The position numbers were made by a program, and so were the translations under genes. Positions 40,040 to 50,593 of a DNA stretch of 64,000 nucleotides are shown piece by piece. Position 1 is the first letter of the stretch. Each line of letters begins with the position of its first letter. The notes beneath the pieces are model-generated. The model worked only from the letters and a program-made list of their open reading frames with translations. It searched no databases and was not told the DNA's origin. Source of the stretch: Sulfuritalea sp. (GTDB taxonomy: Bacteria > Pseudomonadota > Gammaproteobacteria > Burkholderiales > Rhodocyclaceae). Location: the NCBI GenBank assembly GCA_016710465.1, contig JADJVS010000014.1, positions 1 through 64,000 on the forward strand. Reading direction: 5' to 3'.

Positions 40040-40675
40040 TCAGCGCGCGACGATGCGACGAAACGCCGCGGCCATTTGCGATGCATCCTGCGGATGCGGG
40101 AACACCACCGCGAGACGCCCCGTCGGGTCGACAAGATGGATCGTCGTCGAGTGGTCCACGGTGTAGTTTCTTTGATCGGTTTCGTCATGGCGACGGTACT
40201 GAACACCCAGTTTCGCGGCCAATTCCGCCAATGACGCGTCATCGCCACTGGCACCGATGAAGGAAGGATCGAAAGCGGCCAGGTACTGCGCAAGCAGTTC
40301 GCGGGTATCGCGACGTGGATCGACGGATACAAAGACGACCTGGAAAGTCGGTGCTGGCGCCACGGCGCCATTCGTCGCCAGTTGCACACGAAGCGCCTTC
40401 ATCAGGCTCAACGCGCTCGGGCAGATGTCCGGGCACTGCGTGTAGCCGAAGAACATGAAGGTCCAGCGCCCGAGCAGATTCTTACTGCCAAACTCGCCCT
40501 GGGTCCCTTGCAGGCGGAACGGCGGTAGCGCCTCGCCATCGCGAACCTCAAGCATGCGCGGCATGTCTCCTGCCGGCAGGGGCTTGCTGGGAAAGCTACG
40601 CCATGCCAAGTACGCCCCTCCAAGCACCAGGACCGCACCGACAACGACCAGCCAAGTGCCCTTGGCGAATTTCAT
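40040..40675 (-). CDS. SCO1/SenC-family protein, membrane anchored
   Basis: 211 residues: an N-terminal helix anchor (GTWLVVVGAVLVLGGAYLAW), then the SCO domain with FMFFGYTQCPDICPSALSLM, VSVDPRRDTRELLAQYL, and the His of NYTVDHSTTIHLVDPTGR. The loop after the first helix (NGAVAPAPTFQVVF) carries a copy of the dispersed motif. It follows the ctaD terminator, so it may be partly uncoupled from the oxidase operon. Confidence 0.93.
   Translation of the reverse strand: MKFAKGTWLVVVGAVLVLGGAYLAWRSFPSKPLPAGDMPRMLEVRDGEALPPFRLQGTQGEFGSKNLLGRWTFMFFGYTQCPDICPSALSLMKALRVQLATNGAVAPAPTFQVVFVSVDPRRDTRELLAQYLAAFDPSFIGASGDDASLAELAAKLGVQYRRHDETDQRNYTVDHSTTIHLVDPTGRLAVVFPHPQDASQMAAAFRRIVAR
40346..40367 (+). 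repeat. Dispersed 22-bp motif, two mismatches (SCO loop)
   Basis: AGTCGGTGCTGGCGCCAC plus GGCG on the + strand, antisense to the SCO gene; encodes VAPAPT at about residues 104-109. Confidence 0.7.
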
Positions 40676-40687
40676 CGAAGGCGAAAT

Positions 40688-40716
40688 GAAAAAACGCCCC
40701 GCAAGGGGCGCTTTTT
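40688..40716 (-). terminator. Intrinsic terminator after ctaD
   Basis: On the minus strand AAAAAGCGCCCC, TTGC, GGGGCG, then TTTTTTC: a short GC stem with a T-run, located between the ctaD stop (40733) and the next start (40675). The A-run on the other side makes it potentially bidirectional. Confidence 0.85.
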
Positions 40717-40732
40717 CACCGACCTTGCGTGC

Positions 40733-42304
<1,572 letters not shown>

Positions 42305-42320
42305 CGCGGGCGTCCTTGCG

Positions 42321-43115
42321 TCAGGTCTTCTTTGCCGCCGACTTGGCGGGCTTGGTGGGCTTGGTGGCGGCAGGTGCCGGTTCCGGCGCGTTGGCGGCGG
42401 CAAGGCGGATCTCCTCACCCTTCATCCATGCCGCGTACTCGTCCGGCGCCTTGACGATGATGCGCCCCGCCATGTAGCCGTGCATCACTCCGCAGTACTC
42501 CGCGCAAGTGACGATATGCTCACCGGGCTTGGTCGGATTGAACCAGAGGTAGGTGATGCGCCCGGGCATGGAGTCTTCCTTGACGCGAAAATCGGGGATG
42601 TAGTGGCTGTGCAGGGTATCGCGGCTGGTCATGCGCAGCACCACCGGAGTTCCGGCGGGTACCACCAGCTCATTCTGCGTGCGCACGCCGTTGGGATAGG
42701 TGTAGTCCCAACTGTACATGCCGGCTTCGAGCTTGACTTCCATGCGGTTGGCAGGCACGTCGCGGAAGGTATTCCACAGCACCCAGCCGTTGGCCGCCGT
42801 ATACAGGTCGATGGAAAGGAAAACGAAGATCGGGATCACCACCCATCCGACCGCCGACGCCGGGGACAGCGGCACCGACGCGCCGACTTCGTTGCCAGGG
42901 CGTCGCCGCGCCTGCCAGATGAACCAGGCCGTAACGATGGCAAAGAGAATGCCGATGATGGTGATATCAAGAATTACCTCGTTCCAGAGGTGATCCCAGT
43001 CACGCGCCGGATCCGGCGTCGCCGGCGCGGCCTTGTCGCCGCCGGCAGCCCAGGCCGGGACTGTCAAGATGAGCGCGGTCAGCCCCGCGGCGGCGCGTCT
43101 GATGGTTTCATGCAT
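42321..43115 (-). CDS. ctaC: Cytochrome c oxidase subunit II
   Basis: 264 residues: signal peptide, two membrane helices (VILDITIIGILFAIVTAWFI and AVGWVVIPIFVFLSIDLYTA) and a cupredoxin domain with the CuA site (HSHYIPDFRVKEDSMPGR, then CAEYCGVMHGYM: C-x3-C-x3-H). There is no C-terminal cytochrome c domain, unlike true caa3 subunit II; a Lys/Pro/Ala tail ends it instead. ATG 43115 has AAGGGG at proper spacing, preferred over the upstream Met at 43130. Confidence 0.95.
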   Translation of the reverse strand: MHETIRRAAAGLTALILTVPAWAAGGDKAAPATPDPARDWDHLWNEVILDITIIGILFAIVTAWFIWQARRRPGNEVGASVPLSPASAVGWVVIPIFVFLSIDLYTAANGWVLWNTFRDVPANRMEVKLEAGMYSWDYTYPNGVRTQNELVVPAGTPVVLRMTSRDTLHSHYIPDFRVKEDSMPGRITYLWFNPTKPGEHIVTCAEYCGVMHGYMAGRIIVKAPDEYAAWMKGEEIRLAAANAPEPAPAATKPTKPAKSAAKKT

Positions 43116-43992
43116 GCGTTTCCCCTTCATTCCCCAACATTCCCGAACCTCGCCGCGCCATGCGTCGGCGATACGTCCATGCTCCGAGCAGCATCAGCGA
43201 CAGTCCCGTGACCAAGGACCCGACTCCCGCCAGCAAGGAATAATTCCATTGGTACCTGCCTTCGGCATAGTTGTAGCTGAAGCAGGCCCCCGTCAGCATG
43301 TCGAACACCGCCGTCGAATTGGAAATGCGCTCCCAATCGGCGTCGGTGATCGCCAGTTCCACCGTTCTTGCATCCATCCGCGTACCGTAGATATAACGGG
43401 CGACACGTCCCTCCGGCGTAAGAAACACCACGACGTTCGGATGCAGAAACGCCTTGGCCGCATCCGACCAGAAGAAGCGGAACCCCACTTCTCCCGCAAA
43501 CTTCTCGACCTCCCCGGTCTTGACCACGGCATGGCGCCAACCGGCCTTCACCACCTCGCGGCCCAGACCCTCCACCCCCGCCATCGACCCCGACTTGGCG
43601 AGGAAATCCCGTGCCGTGGCGGGGGAATCCCGCCTGTCGAAGGACACCGTCAATACCCGGTAATCCTTACCCAGCGAAAACCGCGTCACCTTCGCCAACA
43701 CCTTGGCCAGCTCCGCGTTCATCGTCGGGCAGGTTCCATCGCACCCGTAATACGACAACAACAGGATCACCGGCTTGCCCAGCAGGTCGGCTACCCGAAA
43801 ATCCCTTCCCTCTTCATCGGTCAGCACGGTGCCGCCGATCATCCGGTTGCCGAGAAAGCTCGGCTCGTCGATCTGCATCACCGATCCGTCGGGGATGCTG
43901 TTCTGCGTCGGCGCCGTCACGGCGCTCGCCGCGGGCGTCAGCAGTCCAGCGGCGACTACCAGTAATAAACCTGCGAAACGACGAAGAACCAA
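43108..43992 (-). CDS. SCO family protein with C-terminal membrane anchor
   Basis: About 294 residues: N-terminal signal-like helix (FAGLLLVVAAGLLTPAASA), SCO-type fold with LLSYYGCDGTCPTMNAEL (CxxxC) and FLHPNVVVFLTPEGRVARYI, then a C-terminal helix (LLAGVGSLVTGLSLMLLGAW) and a basic tail. The only in-frame start is a TTG at 43990-43992 inside the end of subunit III, so the exact N-terminus is uncertain. Third SCO protein of the cluster, placed between subunits III and II. Confidence 0.82.
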   Translation of the reverse strand: MVLRRFAGLLLVVAAGLLTPAASAVTAPTQNSIPDGSVMQIDEPSFLGNRMIGGTVLTDEEGRDFRVADLLGKPVILLLSYYGCDGTCPTMNAELAKVLAKVTRFSLGKDYRVLTVSFDRRDSPATARDFLAKSGSMAGVEGLGREVVKAGWRHAVVKTGEVEKFAGEVGFRFFWSDAAKAFLHPNVVVFLTPEGRVARYIYGTRMDARTVELAITDADWERISNSTAVFDMLTGACFSYNYAEGRYQWNYSLLAGVGSLVTGLSLMLLGAWTYRRRMARRGSGMLGNEGETHA

Positions 43993-44714
43993 ATGATGTC
44001 CACAAAATGCCAGTAAAGGCCGGCCGTGCGCATGAAGCCCTCGTCGATGTCGCCACGCAAAACCGAGGGCAAACCGGCGAGGAAAATTGCCAGACCGACC
44101 ACTACGTGCGATCCATGAAGGCCGGTCACGGAGAAAAACACGGTGCTGAAGGCATTGGTCCCGATCGTGAAACCCTCGTGGATCAGGTGCGACCACTCGT
44201 ACACGGACATGCCGAGGAAGCAGGCGCCGAGAACAATGGTGAGCAGGTACCAGGTACGAAACGCGCCCTTGTTGCCGAGGTGGAGCAAATGCTCGGCGTA
44301 ATGGATGGTCAAGGACGAGGCCACCAGGATGAAGGTCATCACCAGCGGCATGATCCGGGGCAGCTCGATGTTGCCTGCCGGTGGCCATACATCCACATGC
44401 AGCTTGGTGTACCAGTAGCTGACGAAGAAGGACACGAAAATCATGGCTTCCGCCAGGATGAACCAGCCCATGGCGCCATAGGAAAGGCCCTCGCCCTTGC
44501 CCATGGCCTCGCTGGTCCAACCCGCGATGCCGGCGATGATCAGCGGTACGCCGATCCCCAGGGATAGGATCGCTGCAAATCCATTGTGATAGACGAACTT
44601 GAACGAAAACGCGACCGCCAGGGCCAGAATGCCAAAGCTGATAATGAAGGGATAGATGCTCGTATCCCAGTGGGCATGAGCATGTCCTTCAGCGTGATGG
44701 GCATCGTGCGCCAT
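43956..44714 (-). CDS. Cytochrome c oxidase subunit III
   Basis: 252 residues: His-rich N-terminus (MAHDAHHAEGHAHAHW), then seven predicted helices with YGAMGWFILAEAMIFVSFFV, SVYEWSHLIHEGFTIGTNAF, FFSVTGLHGSHVVVGLAIFL and GLYWHFVDIIWFFVVSQVYY-W. Family hallmarks FxxTGxHxxHV and WHFVDxxW are intact. It starts at ATG 44714 after GGGGAGA and is the first gene of the oxidase operon. The His-rich N-terminus could bind metal. Confidence 0.95.
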   Translation of the reverse strand: MAHDAHHAEGHAHAHWDTSIYPFIISFGILALAVAFSFKFVYHNGFAAILSLGIGVPLIIAGIAGWTSEAMGKGEGLSYGAMGWFILAEAMIFVSFFVSYWYTKLHVDVWPPAGNIELPRIMPLVMTFILVASSLTIHYAEHLLHLGNKGAFRTWYLLTIVLGACFLGMSVYEWSHLIHEGFTIGTNAFSTVFFSVTGLHGSHVVVGLAIFLAGLPSVLRGDIDEGFMRTAGLYWHFVDIIWFFVVSQVYYW

Positions 44715-44882
44715 TGCGTCTCCCCTTGTTCTCTCATTGTTTTCATTGCCGCCGGCGCACAAATTTCGCGGCGACGGTTGCCAGTCGGGCAATGTTAAAA
44801 CATAATTAACCTAAATCAACTTCGCCGAATTATTTCAAGCTTCGTCGATTTTCGCAACCCGAATCAGGGGGAAACCAAAAAA

Positions 44883-45554
44883 ATGGGTACCAAGCATCTG
44901 CTGGCCGCGCTGGCCTGCGCAACCGTGGCGGCGGCATCCGTCGCCGCCGCGAAACCAGCCGGCAATGCCGCGGCAGGCGAAGGAAAATCCGCCGCCTGCG
45001 GTGGTTGCCATGGACCGGACGGCAACAACGCCCCGGAAATGTACGCAGCGCTGAAGGCACCCAAGCTCGCCGGGCAGGTGCCGGAATACATCGTCAAATC
45101 GCTGCACGACTTCAAGGCGGCGCGACGCAGCAACGAGGTGATGAGTCCGCAGGCCCAGGCCGTCGCCGAGAACGACATGGCCGATATCGCTGCCTGGTTT
45201 GGTAGCCAGAAGGTGCAACCGAACCCGGCGCAGAACAAGGATCTACTGGCCTTGGGCGAGAAGATTTTCATGAAGGGCATCGGCCGCCCGGACATCGTTG
45301 CCGCCTGCATCGGTTGCCATGCGCCGAACGGCGTGGGCAACAAGAACTGGTCCAAGGTAATGTCGAATCCACCCGCCGTTCTCGCGCCGGCGATCGGCGG
45401 CCAGCACGCCGGCTACATCAGCGACCAGCTCAAGGCCTACAAGACCGGAAAGCGCGCCACCGACCCGGCCAGGGTCATGCGTGACATCACGGGACGGATG
45501 AGCGAGAAGGATATCGCCGCCGTTGCGGAGTACGTCGCGACCCTCGGGCGCTGA
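44883..45554 (+). CDS. Diheme cytochrome c (c4 type)
   Basis: 223 residues: signal peptide (MGTKHLLAALACATVAAASV), then two similar heme domains with CGGCH and CIGCH and axial Met candidates (NEVMSPQAQ and ARVMRDITGRMSEKDIAAVA). c4-type cytochromes donate electrons to terminal oxidases, and this gene is divergent from the oxidase operon across 168 AT-richer bases, so it is the likely donor (inference). A strong bidirectional terminator follows. Confidence 0.93.
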   Translation: MGTKHLLAALACATVAAASVAAAKPAGNAAAGEGKSAACGGCHGPDGNNAPEMYAALKAPKLAGQVPEYIVKSLHDFKAARRSNEVMSPQAQAVAENDMADIAAWFGSQKVQPNPAQNKDLLALGEKIFMKGIGRPDIVAACIGCHAPNGVGNKNWSKVMSNPPAVLAPAIGGQHAGYISDQLKAYKTGKRATDPARVMRDITGRMSEKDIAAVAEYVATLGR

Positions 45555-45567
45555 GCTTCCGCGATCC

Positions 45568-45602
45568 GGCAAAAGGCCCGCGCGTTCCGCGGGCCTTTTG
45601 CC
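45568..45602. terminator. Strong bidirectional intrinsic terminator
   Basis: GGCAAAAGGCCCGCG (45568-45582) and CGCGGGCCTTTTGCC (45588-45602) are perfect 15-bp complements with a 5-base loop, with A- and T-runs inside the arms. Placed between convergent cytochrome c and mpl genes. Confidence 0.92.
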
Positions 45603-45625
45603 TGGTGCGGCGACCGATTTGCCGA

Positions 45626-46975
45626 TCAGGCCGCGAGCGCCGTGAGCAGCTTTTCGTGCACCCCGCCGAAGGCGCCGTTGCTCATCACCAGGATTTGATC
45701 TCCGGCGCGTGCGTCGGCGCAGACGGCCGCCACCAGCGCAGCCAGATCATCGAAGCATCTTGCCTTGGCCCCCAGCGGTGCAAGCGCCTCCGCCACATCC
45801 CAGCCCAGGTTTGACCCAAGGCAATAGGTCGCGTCCGCGTCTACGAGACTGCCCGGCAATTGTTGCTTCATCGTTCCCAGCTTCATCGTGTTCGATCGCG
45901 GTTCCAGTACGGCGAGAATCCGTGCCGACCCAATCCGCTGCCGCAAGCCTTCGATCGTGACCCGGATTGCCGTTGGATGATGGGCAAAGTCGTCGATCAC
46001 GGTGACGCCGCGGACTTCGCCGCGCACCTCCAGCCGCCGCTTGACTCCCTGAAAACGGCCTAGGGCCTTCAGCGCAAGCGCAACAGGAACGCCCGCGTGT
46101 CGCGCCGCCGCCAAGGCGGCCACAGCGTTGGCCCGGTTGTGGTCGCCGGGCAGGGAAAACCGTTCCACCCGGCCAAGCCGCGTTCCGGCCAGGCTGACTT
46201 CAAAACCACCGTCGGCGTCAGGCCCACTTGTCTGCCACCCGGCTTTGCCGTTGAACCATTCGATGGGTGTCCAGCACCCACGAGCCAAAACGCGGTCGAG
46301 GGATTCTTCACCAGCGTTCGCCACCAGCAGGCCATTCCCCGGCAAAGTTCGCACCAGATAATGAAATTGCGTCTCGATGGCAGCAAGATCAGCGAAGATA
46401 TCCGCATGATCGAACTCCAGATTATTCAGGATCGTGGTCCGGGGCTGGTAGTGAATGAATTTCGAGCGCTTGTCGCAAAACGCGGTGTCGTATTCGTCGG
46501 CCTCGATCACAAAGAAGGCGGAGTCGGTCAGCCGGGCCGAAACGCCAAAGCCCTGCGGCACACCGCCAACGAGAAACGACGGATTCAGTCCGGCTTCTTC
46601 CAGAATCCACGTCAGCAGTGCCGTGGTGGTGGTCTTGCCGTGCGTTCCGGCCACCCCCAACACCCACCGTCCCCGAAGAATGCTCTCAGCAAGCCATTGC
46701 GGCCCGGAGACAAATGCCAGGTTGCGCTCAAGAACCGCTTCCAACAGAGGGTTCCCCCGTGAAATCGCGTTCCCGACCACAAACAGGTCGGGCTCCAGTG
46801 ACAACTGGGCCACATCGTATCCCGAGACCAGTTCGATCCCCTGTTCCTCGAGCTGGGTACTCATCGGTGGATATACGTTGGCGTCGCATCCAGTGACGCG
46901 ATGCCCGGCCGCGCGCGCCAGCAGGGCAACTCCACCCATGAAGGTGCCACAGATGCCGATGATGTGAATATGCAT
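45626..46975 (-). CDS. mpl: UDP-MurNAc:L-Ala-gamma-D-Glu-meso-DAP ligase
   Basis: Recycles the murein tripeptide onto UDP-MurNAc. 449 residues: HIIGICGTFMGGVALLARAA, ATP loop GVAGTHGKTTTTALL, ADEYDTAFCDKRSKFIHYQP, LNNLEFDHADIFADLAAIE, HNRANAVAALAAARHAGVP and IDDFAHHPTAIR, distinguishing Mpl from MurC. ATG 46975 lies in a 67-bp gap from the divergent hypothetical gene. Confidence 0.96.
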   Translation of the reverse strand: MHIHIIGICGTFMGGVALLARAAGHRVTGCDANVYPPMSTQLEEQGIELVSGYDVAQLSLEPDLFVVGNAISRGNPLLEAVLERNLAFVSGPQWLAESILRGRWVLGVAGTHGKTTTTALLTWILEEAGLNPSFLVGGVPQGFGVSARLTDSAFFVIEADEYDTAFCDKRSKFIHYQPRTTILNNLEFDHADIFADLAAIETQFHYLVRTLPGNGLLVANAGEESLDRVLARGCWTPIEWFNGKAGWQTSGPDADGGFEVSLAGTRLGRVERFSLPGDHNRANAVAALAAARHAGVPVALALKALGRFQGVKRRLEVRGEVRGVTVIDDFAHHPTAIRVTIEGLRQRIGSARILAVLEPRSNTMKLGTMKQQLPGSLVDADATYCLGSNLGWDVAEALAPLGAKARCFDDLAALVAAVCADARAGDQILVMSNGAFGGVHEKLLTALAA

Positions 46976-47042
46976 GAAACGGTTCCGTGGAATAATCGTC
47001 CGAATTCTACCGTCCGCAATCCCTCCCGCCCCCCGCTTCATC

Positions 47043-47648
47043 ATGCCGCGACGCAAGCCCGCCACCTCCGCGTTCAGCCACACGCGACGCGCCATCGCCA
47101 GCGCCGCCGCCCGATTGATGGCAGAGCATGGCATCGCCGACTACGGCATGGCCAAGCGCAAGGCCGCCCGCAGCCTTGGCCTTGGTGAGGGCGAAGCCCT
47201 GCCGACCAATGAGGAAATCGAGCTTGAACTCCGCGCCTGGCAATCCCTTTACCAGGAAGACGAGCAACGCGAACGGTTGCACGACCTGCGGACCACGGCA
47301 CTCGAAGTGATGCAAACGCTTGCCGCTTTCCGCCCCTACTTGACCGGCGCGGCGCTCGACGGTACCGCTGGGCGCTATTCGGCGATCGAGCTCGATCTTT
47401 TCGCCGACAGCAGCAAAGATGTCGAGATCGAGCTGCTATCGAACGGCATCTCCTACGAAACCATGCCTAACCGAAGGCCAGGCATCGATTCTCAGTTGCG
47501 CCTCGAATGGAACGACCTGCCTGTGTTGATCAACGTCTTTCCGCTGATGGCCGAGCGTAACCAGCCCAAAGGCACGGCAGCGGGCCGCAACCGGCAGCGC
47601 GCGCGCGCCAACGCCGTGGAAGAACTCATACGAGGTGCCGAAAGGTGA
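47043..47648 (+). CDS. Conserved hypothetical protein
   Basis: 201 residues, soluble, no signal peptide: basic N-terminus (MPRRKPATSAFSHTRRAIAS), an all-alpha first half (AEHGIADYGMAKRKAARSLG, ELRAWQSLYQEDEQRERLHD), and a mixed second half in which YSAIELDLFADSSKDVEIEL and LEWNDLPVLINVFPL look like a nucleotidyltransferase-like core. This resemblance is weak, so no function is assigned. The last four bases overlap the next start (GTG at 47645), implying an operon with the TlpA-like gene. Confidence 0.75.
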   Translation: MPRRKPATSAFSHTRRAIASAAARLMAEHGIADYGMAKRKAARSLGLGEGEALPTNEEIELELRAWQSLYQEDEQRERLHDLRTTALEVMQTLAAFRPYLTGAALDGTAGRYSAIELDLFADSSKDVEIELLSNGISYETMPNRRPGIDSQLRLEWNDLPVLINVFPLMAERNQPKGTAAGRNRQRARANAVEELIRGAER

Positions 47649-48187
47649 AGCCTCGCGGAATCTGGCTTTTGCTTGGTGCCGTGACCCTGCTCGCGATGGC
47701 TGTCGGCTATCACCTGGCTCAAACGGGAAGGACCGCGAAAATACCTTCTACATCAATTACTTCAGCATCCAATCTGATGAACGTCGCGCTGGTCGATACT
47801 CAGGGCCAAGCACAACGCTTGAGCCAATGGCGCGGCAGAATCCTGGTCGTGAATTACTGGGCGACGTGGTGCTCCCCCTGCCGAGAGGAAATGCCTGGGT
47901 TTTCCCGTCTGCAGGACAAATTTCGCGACAAAGGCGTCCAATTTGTCGGCATCAGCATCGATGACGCAGCTAAAGTCATTGAATTCCAGAATGAGACCCC
48001 CGTAAGCTACCCATTGCTGATCGGCGACATGGCCACCATGACCGATAGCGCAAAACTGGGCAACAGTCGGCAGGCGCTTCCATTCACTGTCGTTTTCGAC
48101 AGGGATGGAAACCTGGCAGCGAGCAAGCTTGGACGCTGGAAAGAGGAGGACCTGGAGCCCACACTTGCCGAGCTGGTTTCGCGGTAG
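47645..48187 (+). CDS. TlpA/ResA-like thiol-disulfide oxidoreductase
   Basis: 180 residues: an N-terminal membrane anchor ([20 protein letters not shown]), then a periplasmic thioredoxin fold with [20 protein letters not shown] (WCSPC active site), [16 protein letters not shown] and cis-Pro [12 protein letters not shown]. Proteins of this kind reduce apocytochrome c or copper-site cysteines; with an oxidase operon nearby this role is plausible but unproven. GTG start 47645. Confidence 0.9.
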   Translation: MKPRGIWLLLGAVTLLAMAVGYHLAQTGRTAKIPSTSITSASNLMNVALVDTQGQAQRLSQWRGRILVVNYWATWCSPCREEMPGFSRLQDKFRDKGVQFVGISIDDAAKVIEFQNETPVSYPLLIGDMATMTDSAKLGNSRQALPFTVVFDRDGNLAASKLGRWKEEDLEPTLAELVSR

Positions 48188-48225
48188 CTGGACAAACTGC
48201 AGGTATTTGTTGCAAACTCGCATCC

Positions 48226-48714
48226 ATGACGAAGCAAACTCGCACTAAAGCCAAAACGGCAACGGAAGCAAGCGGGAGCATTCTGGTGCTCCACGGACCA
48301 AACCTGAACCTGCTGGGCAGCCGAGAGCCCGAGATCTACGGACGGACCACGCTAGCCACCATCCATGCCGCGATGTCGGCGCGGGCAAAGGCAGCCGGCA
48401 TCCAGTTGGAAAGCTACCAAAGCAACCATGAAGGCGAACTGATCGACCGGGTACAAACGGCTCGCGATCAGGGAGTACGCTTCATCATCATCAATCCTGC
48501 CGGCTATACCCACAGCAGCGTTGCCCTGCGCGACGCGCTGGCGGCGGTGGCCATTCCGTTCATTGAAGTGCATCTGTCCAATGTCCATGCCAGGGAGCCG
48601 TTCCGCAAGCACTCCTATTTTTCGGACATTGCCGTCGGCCTGATCTCCGGTCTTGGGGCCCAGGGCTACGAACTCGCGCTGGAAGCCGCGCTCGCACGCT
48701 TGCGGGACGCCTGA
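48226..48714 (+). CDS. aroQ: Type II 3-dehydroquinate dehydratase
   Basis: Third step of the shikimate pathway. 162 residues with a Lys/Thr-rich N-terminal extension, then [19 protein letters not shown] (catalytic Tyr/Arg loop), [29 protein letters not shown], and [23 protein letters not shown] 48226 is the first Met; an internal start near residue 18 would match shorter homologues. Heads the aroQ-accB-accC block. Confidence 0.96.
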   Translation: MTKQTRTKAKTATEASGSILVLHGPNLNLLGSREPEIYGRTTLATIHAAMSARAKAAGIQLESYQSNHEGELIDRVQTARDQGVRFIIINPAGYTHSSVALRDALAAVAIPFIEVHLSNVHAREPFRKHSYFSDIAVGLISGLGAQGYELALEAALARLRDA

Positions 48715-48765
48715 GACTTCCGACCCCGGCGGCGGCGGCCGCTGTTTCTTGTTTGAGGATTCCCC

Positions 48766-49221
48766 ATGGACCTGAGAAAGCTCAAGACCCTGATCGATCT
48801 CGTGCAGAACTCCGGCATATCGGAGCTTGAGATCAGCGAGGGCGAGGAAAAGATCCGCATTGCCAAGCACCTGACGGCCGCGCCGGCAACAACCGTGGTC
48901 AGCATGCCGATGGCGGCCCCGGCAGCGCATGCCGCCGTGGCGCCGGCGCCGACTCCTGCGGCCGCGCCGGCGCCAGCGCAGGCCGAAGGGCATGTGATGA
49001 AGGCTCCCATGGTCGGCACGTTCTACCGCTCCAGCGGCCCGGACGCGGCGCCTTTTGTCGAGGTCGGACAGGCGGTCAAGGCGGGCGACACCTTGTGCAT
49101 CATCGAAGCCATGAAGCTGATGAATGAGATCGAGGCCGACATTTCCGGCGTGATCAAGGCCATCCAGGTCGAAAACGGGCAGGCGGTGGAGTACGGACAG
49201 CCCATGTTCGTGATCGGCTGA
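48766..49221 (+). CDS. accB: Biotin carboxyl carrier protein of acetyl-CoA carboxylase
   Basis: 151 residues: N-terminal helix ([20 protein letters not shown]), an Ala/Pro-rich linker (residues 40-75), and the biotinyl domain with the attachment lysine in [20 protein letters not shown]. Carries biotin between AccC and AccAD. The linker contains a copy of the dispersed motif. accC starts two bases after the stop. Confidence 0.97.
   Translation: MDLRKLKTLIDLVQNSGISELEISEGEEKIRIAKHLTAAPATTVVSMPMAAPAAHAAVAPAPTPAAAPAPAQAEGHVMKAPMVGTFYRSSGPDAAPFVEVGQAVKAGDTLCIIEAMKLMNEIEADISGVIKAIQVENGQAVEYGQPMFVIG
48933..48954 (-). repeat. Dispersed 22-bp motif, two mismatches (accB linker)
   Basis: On the minus strand AGTCGGCGCCGGCGCCAC plus GGCG; antisense to accB and read as AVAPAPT in the Ala/Pro linker, residues 57-63. 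Confidence 0.6.
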
Positions 49222-49223
49222 GC

Positions 49224-50588
49224 ATGTTCGGCAAGGTTCTTATTGCCAACCGCGGGGAGATCGCCCTGCGCATCCTGCGCGCCTGCCGCGAACTCGGCGT
49301 GCGCACGGTGGCCGTGCATTCCGAAGCCGACACCGAAGCGAAATACGTCAAGCTCGCCGACGAATCGGTCTGCATCGGCCCGGCGCCCTCGGGCCAGAGC
49401 TATCTCAACATTCCGGCGATCATCTCGGCGGCGGAAGTCACCGACGCCGAGGCCATCCATCCCGGCTACGGCTTCCTTTCCGAAAACGCCGACTTCGGCG
49501 AGCGCGTCGAGAAATCCGGCTTCGCCTTCATCGGCCCACGGCCGGAAACCATCCGCCTGATGGGCGACAAGGTCAGCGCCAAGGATGCCATGAAGGCCGC
49601 CGGCGTACCCTGCGTGCCCGGCTCCGATGGCGCCCTGCCCGACGATCCGAAGGAAATCATCAAGATAGGCCGCGCCGTCGGCTACCCGGTGATCATCAAG
49701 GCCGCAGGCGGCGGCGGCGGGCGCGGCATGCGCGTGGTGCATACCGAAGCGGCGCTGATCAACGCCGTCAACATGACCCGCAGCGAGGCAGGCGCCGCCT
49801 TCAACAACCCGACGGTGTATATGGAGAAATTCCTCGAGAACCCACGCCATGTGGAAATCCAGGTGCTCTCCGACTCGTTCCGAAATTCGGTCTACCTCGG
49901 CGAGCGCGACTGCTCGATGCAGCGCCGCCACCAGAAGGTGATCGAGGAGGCCCCGGCACCCGACATCAACCGGCGCGTGCTGGCGCGCGTCGGCGACCGC
50001 TGCGCCGAGGCCTGCCGCAAGATCAATTATCGCGGCGCCGGCACCTTCGAATTCCTCTACGAAAACGGCGAGTTCTATTTCATCGAGATGAACACCCGCG
50101 TCCAGGTCGAGCACCCGGTGACCGAACTGATCACCGGCATCGACATCGTCCAGGCGCAGATCCGCATCGCTGCTGGCGAGAAGCTCTGGTTCCGCCAGCG
50201 CGACATCGAACTGCGCGGCCATGCCGTCGAATGCCGCATCAATGCCGAGGACCCGTTCAAATTCACCCCCTCGCCGGGCAAGATCACCAACTGGCATGCG
50301 CCCGGCGGACCGGGCATCCGCGTCGATTCCCACGCCTATTCCGGATACACCGTGCCGCCCCACTACGACTCGATGATCGGCAAAGTGATCGCTTACGGCG
50401 ACACCCGCGAGCAGGCCATCCGCCGGATGCGTATCGCGCTCTCGGAGATGATGGTCGACGGCATCAAAACCAACATCCCGTTGCATCAGGACCTGATGCT
50501 GGACCCGCGCTTCATCAAGGGCGGGACCAGCATCCATTACCTCGAAGAGAAACTCGCCGCCCGCAGCGAGGCGACCAAGGGCAAGTAG
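49224..50588 (+). CDS. accC: Biotin carboxylase
   Basis: ATP-dependent carboxylation of the AccB biotin. 454 residues, full length: [23 protein letters not shown]-grasp [70 protein letters not shown]. Followed six bases later by prmA. Confidence 0.98.
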   Translation: MFGKVLIANRGEIALRILRACRELGVRTVAVHSEADTEAKYVKLADESVCIGPAPSGQSYLNIPAIISAAEVTDAEAIHPGYGFLSENADFGERVEKSGFAFIGPRPETIRLMGDKVSAKDAMKAAGVPCVPGSDGALPDDPKEIIKIGRAVGYPVIIKAAGGGGGRGMRVVHTEAALINAVNMTRSEAGAAFNNPTVYMEKFLENPRHVEIQVLSDSFRNSVYLGERDCSMQRRHQKVIEEAPAPDINRRVLARVGDRCAEACRKINYRGAGTFEFLYENGEFYFIEMNTRVQVEHPVTELITGIDIVQAQIRIAAGEKLWFRQRDIELRGHAVECRINAEDPFKFTPSPGKITNWHAPGGPGIRVDSHAYSGYTVPPHYDSMIGKVIAYGDTREQAIRRMRIALSEMMVDGIKTNIPLHQDLMLDPRFIKGGTSIHYLEEKLAARSEATKGK

Positions 50589-50593
50589 CCGCG

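Noticed and set aside
44806..44819. FNR/ANR-like box TTAAC-CTAA-ATCAA between the oxidase and cytochrome genes
   Set aside because: One half-site is good, the other has two mismatches to TTGAT; too weak to call without conservation.
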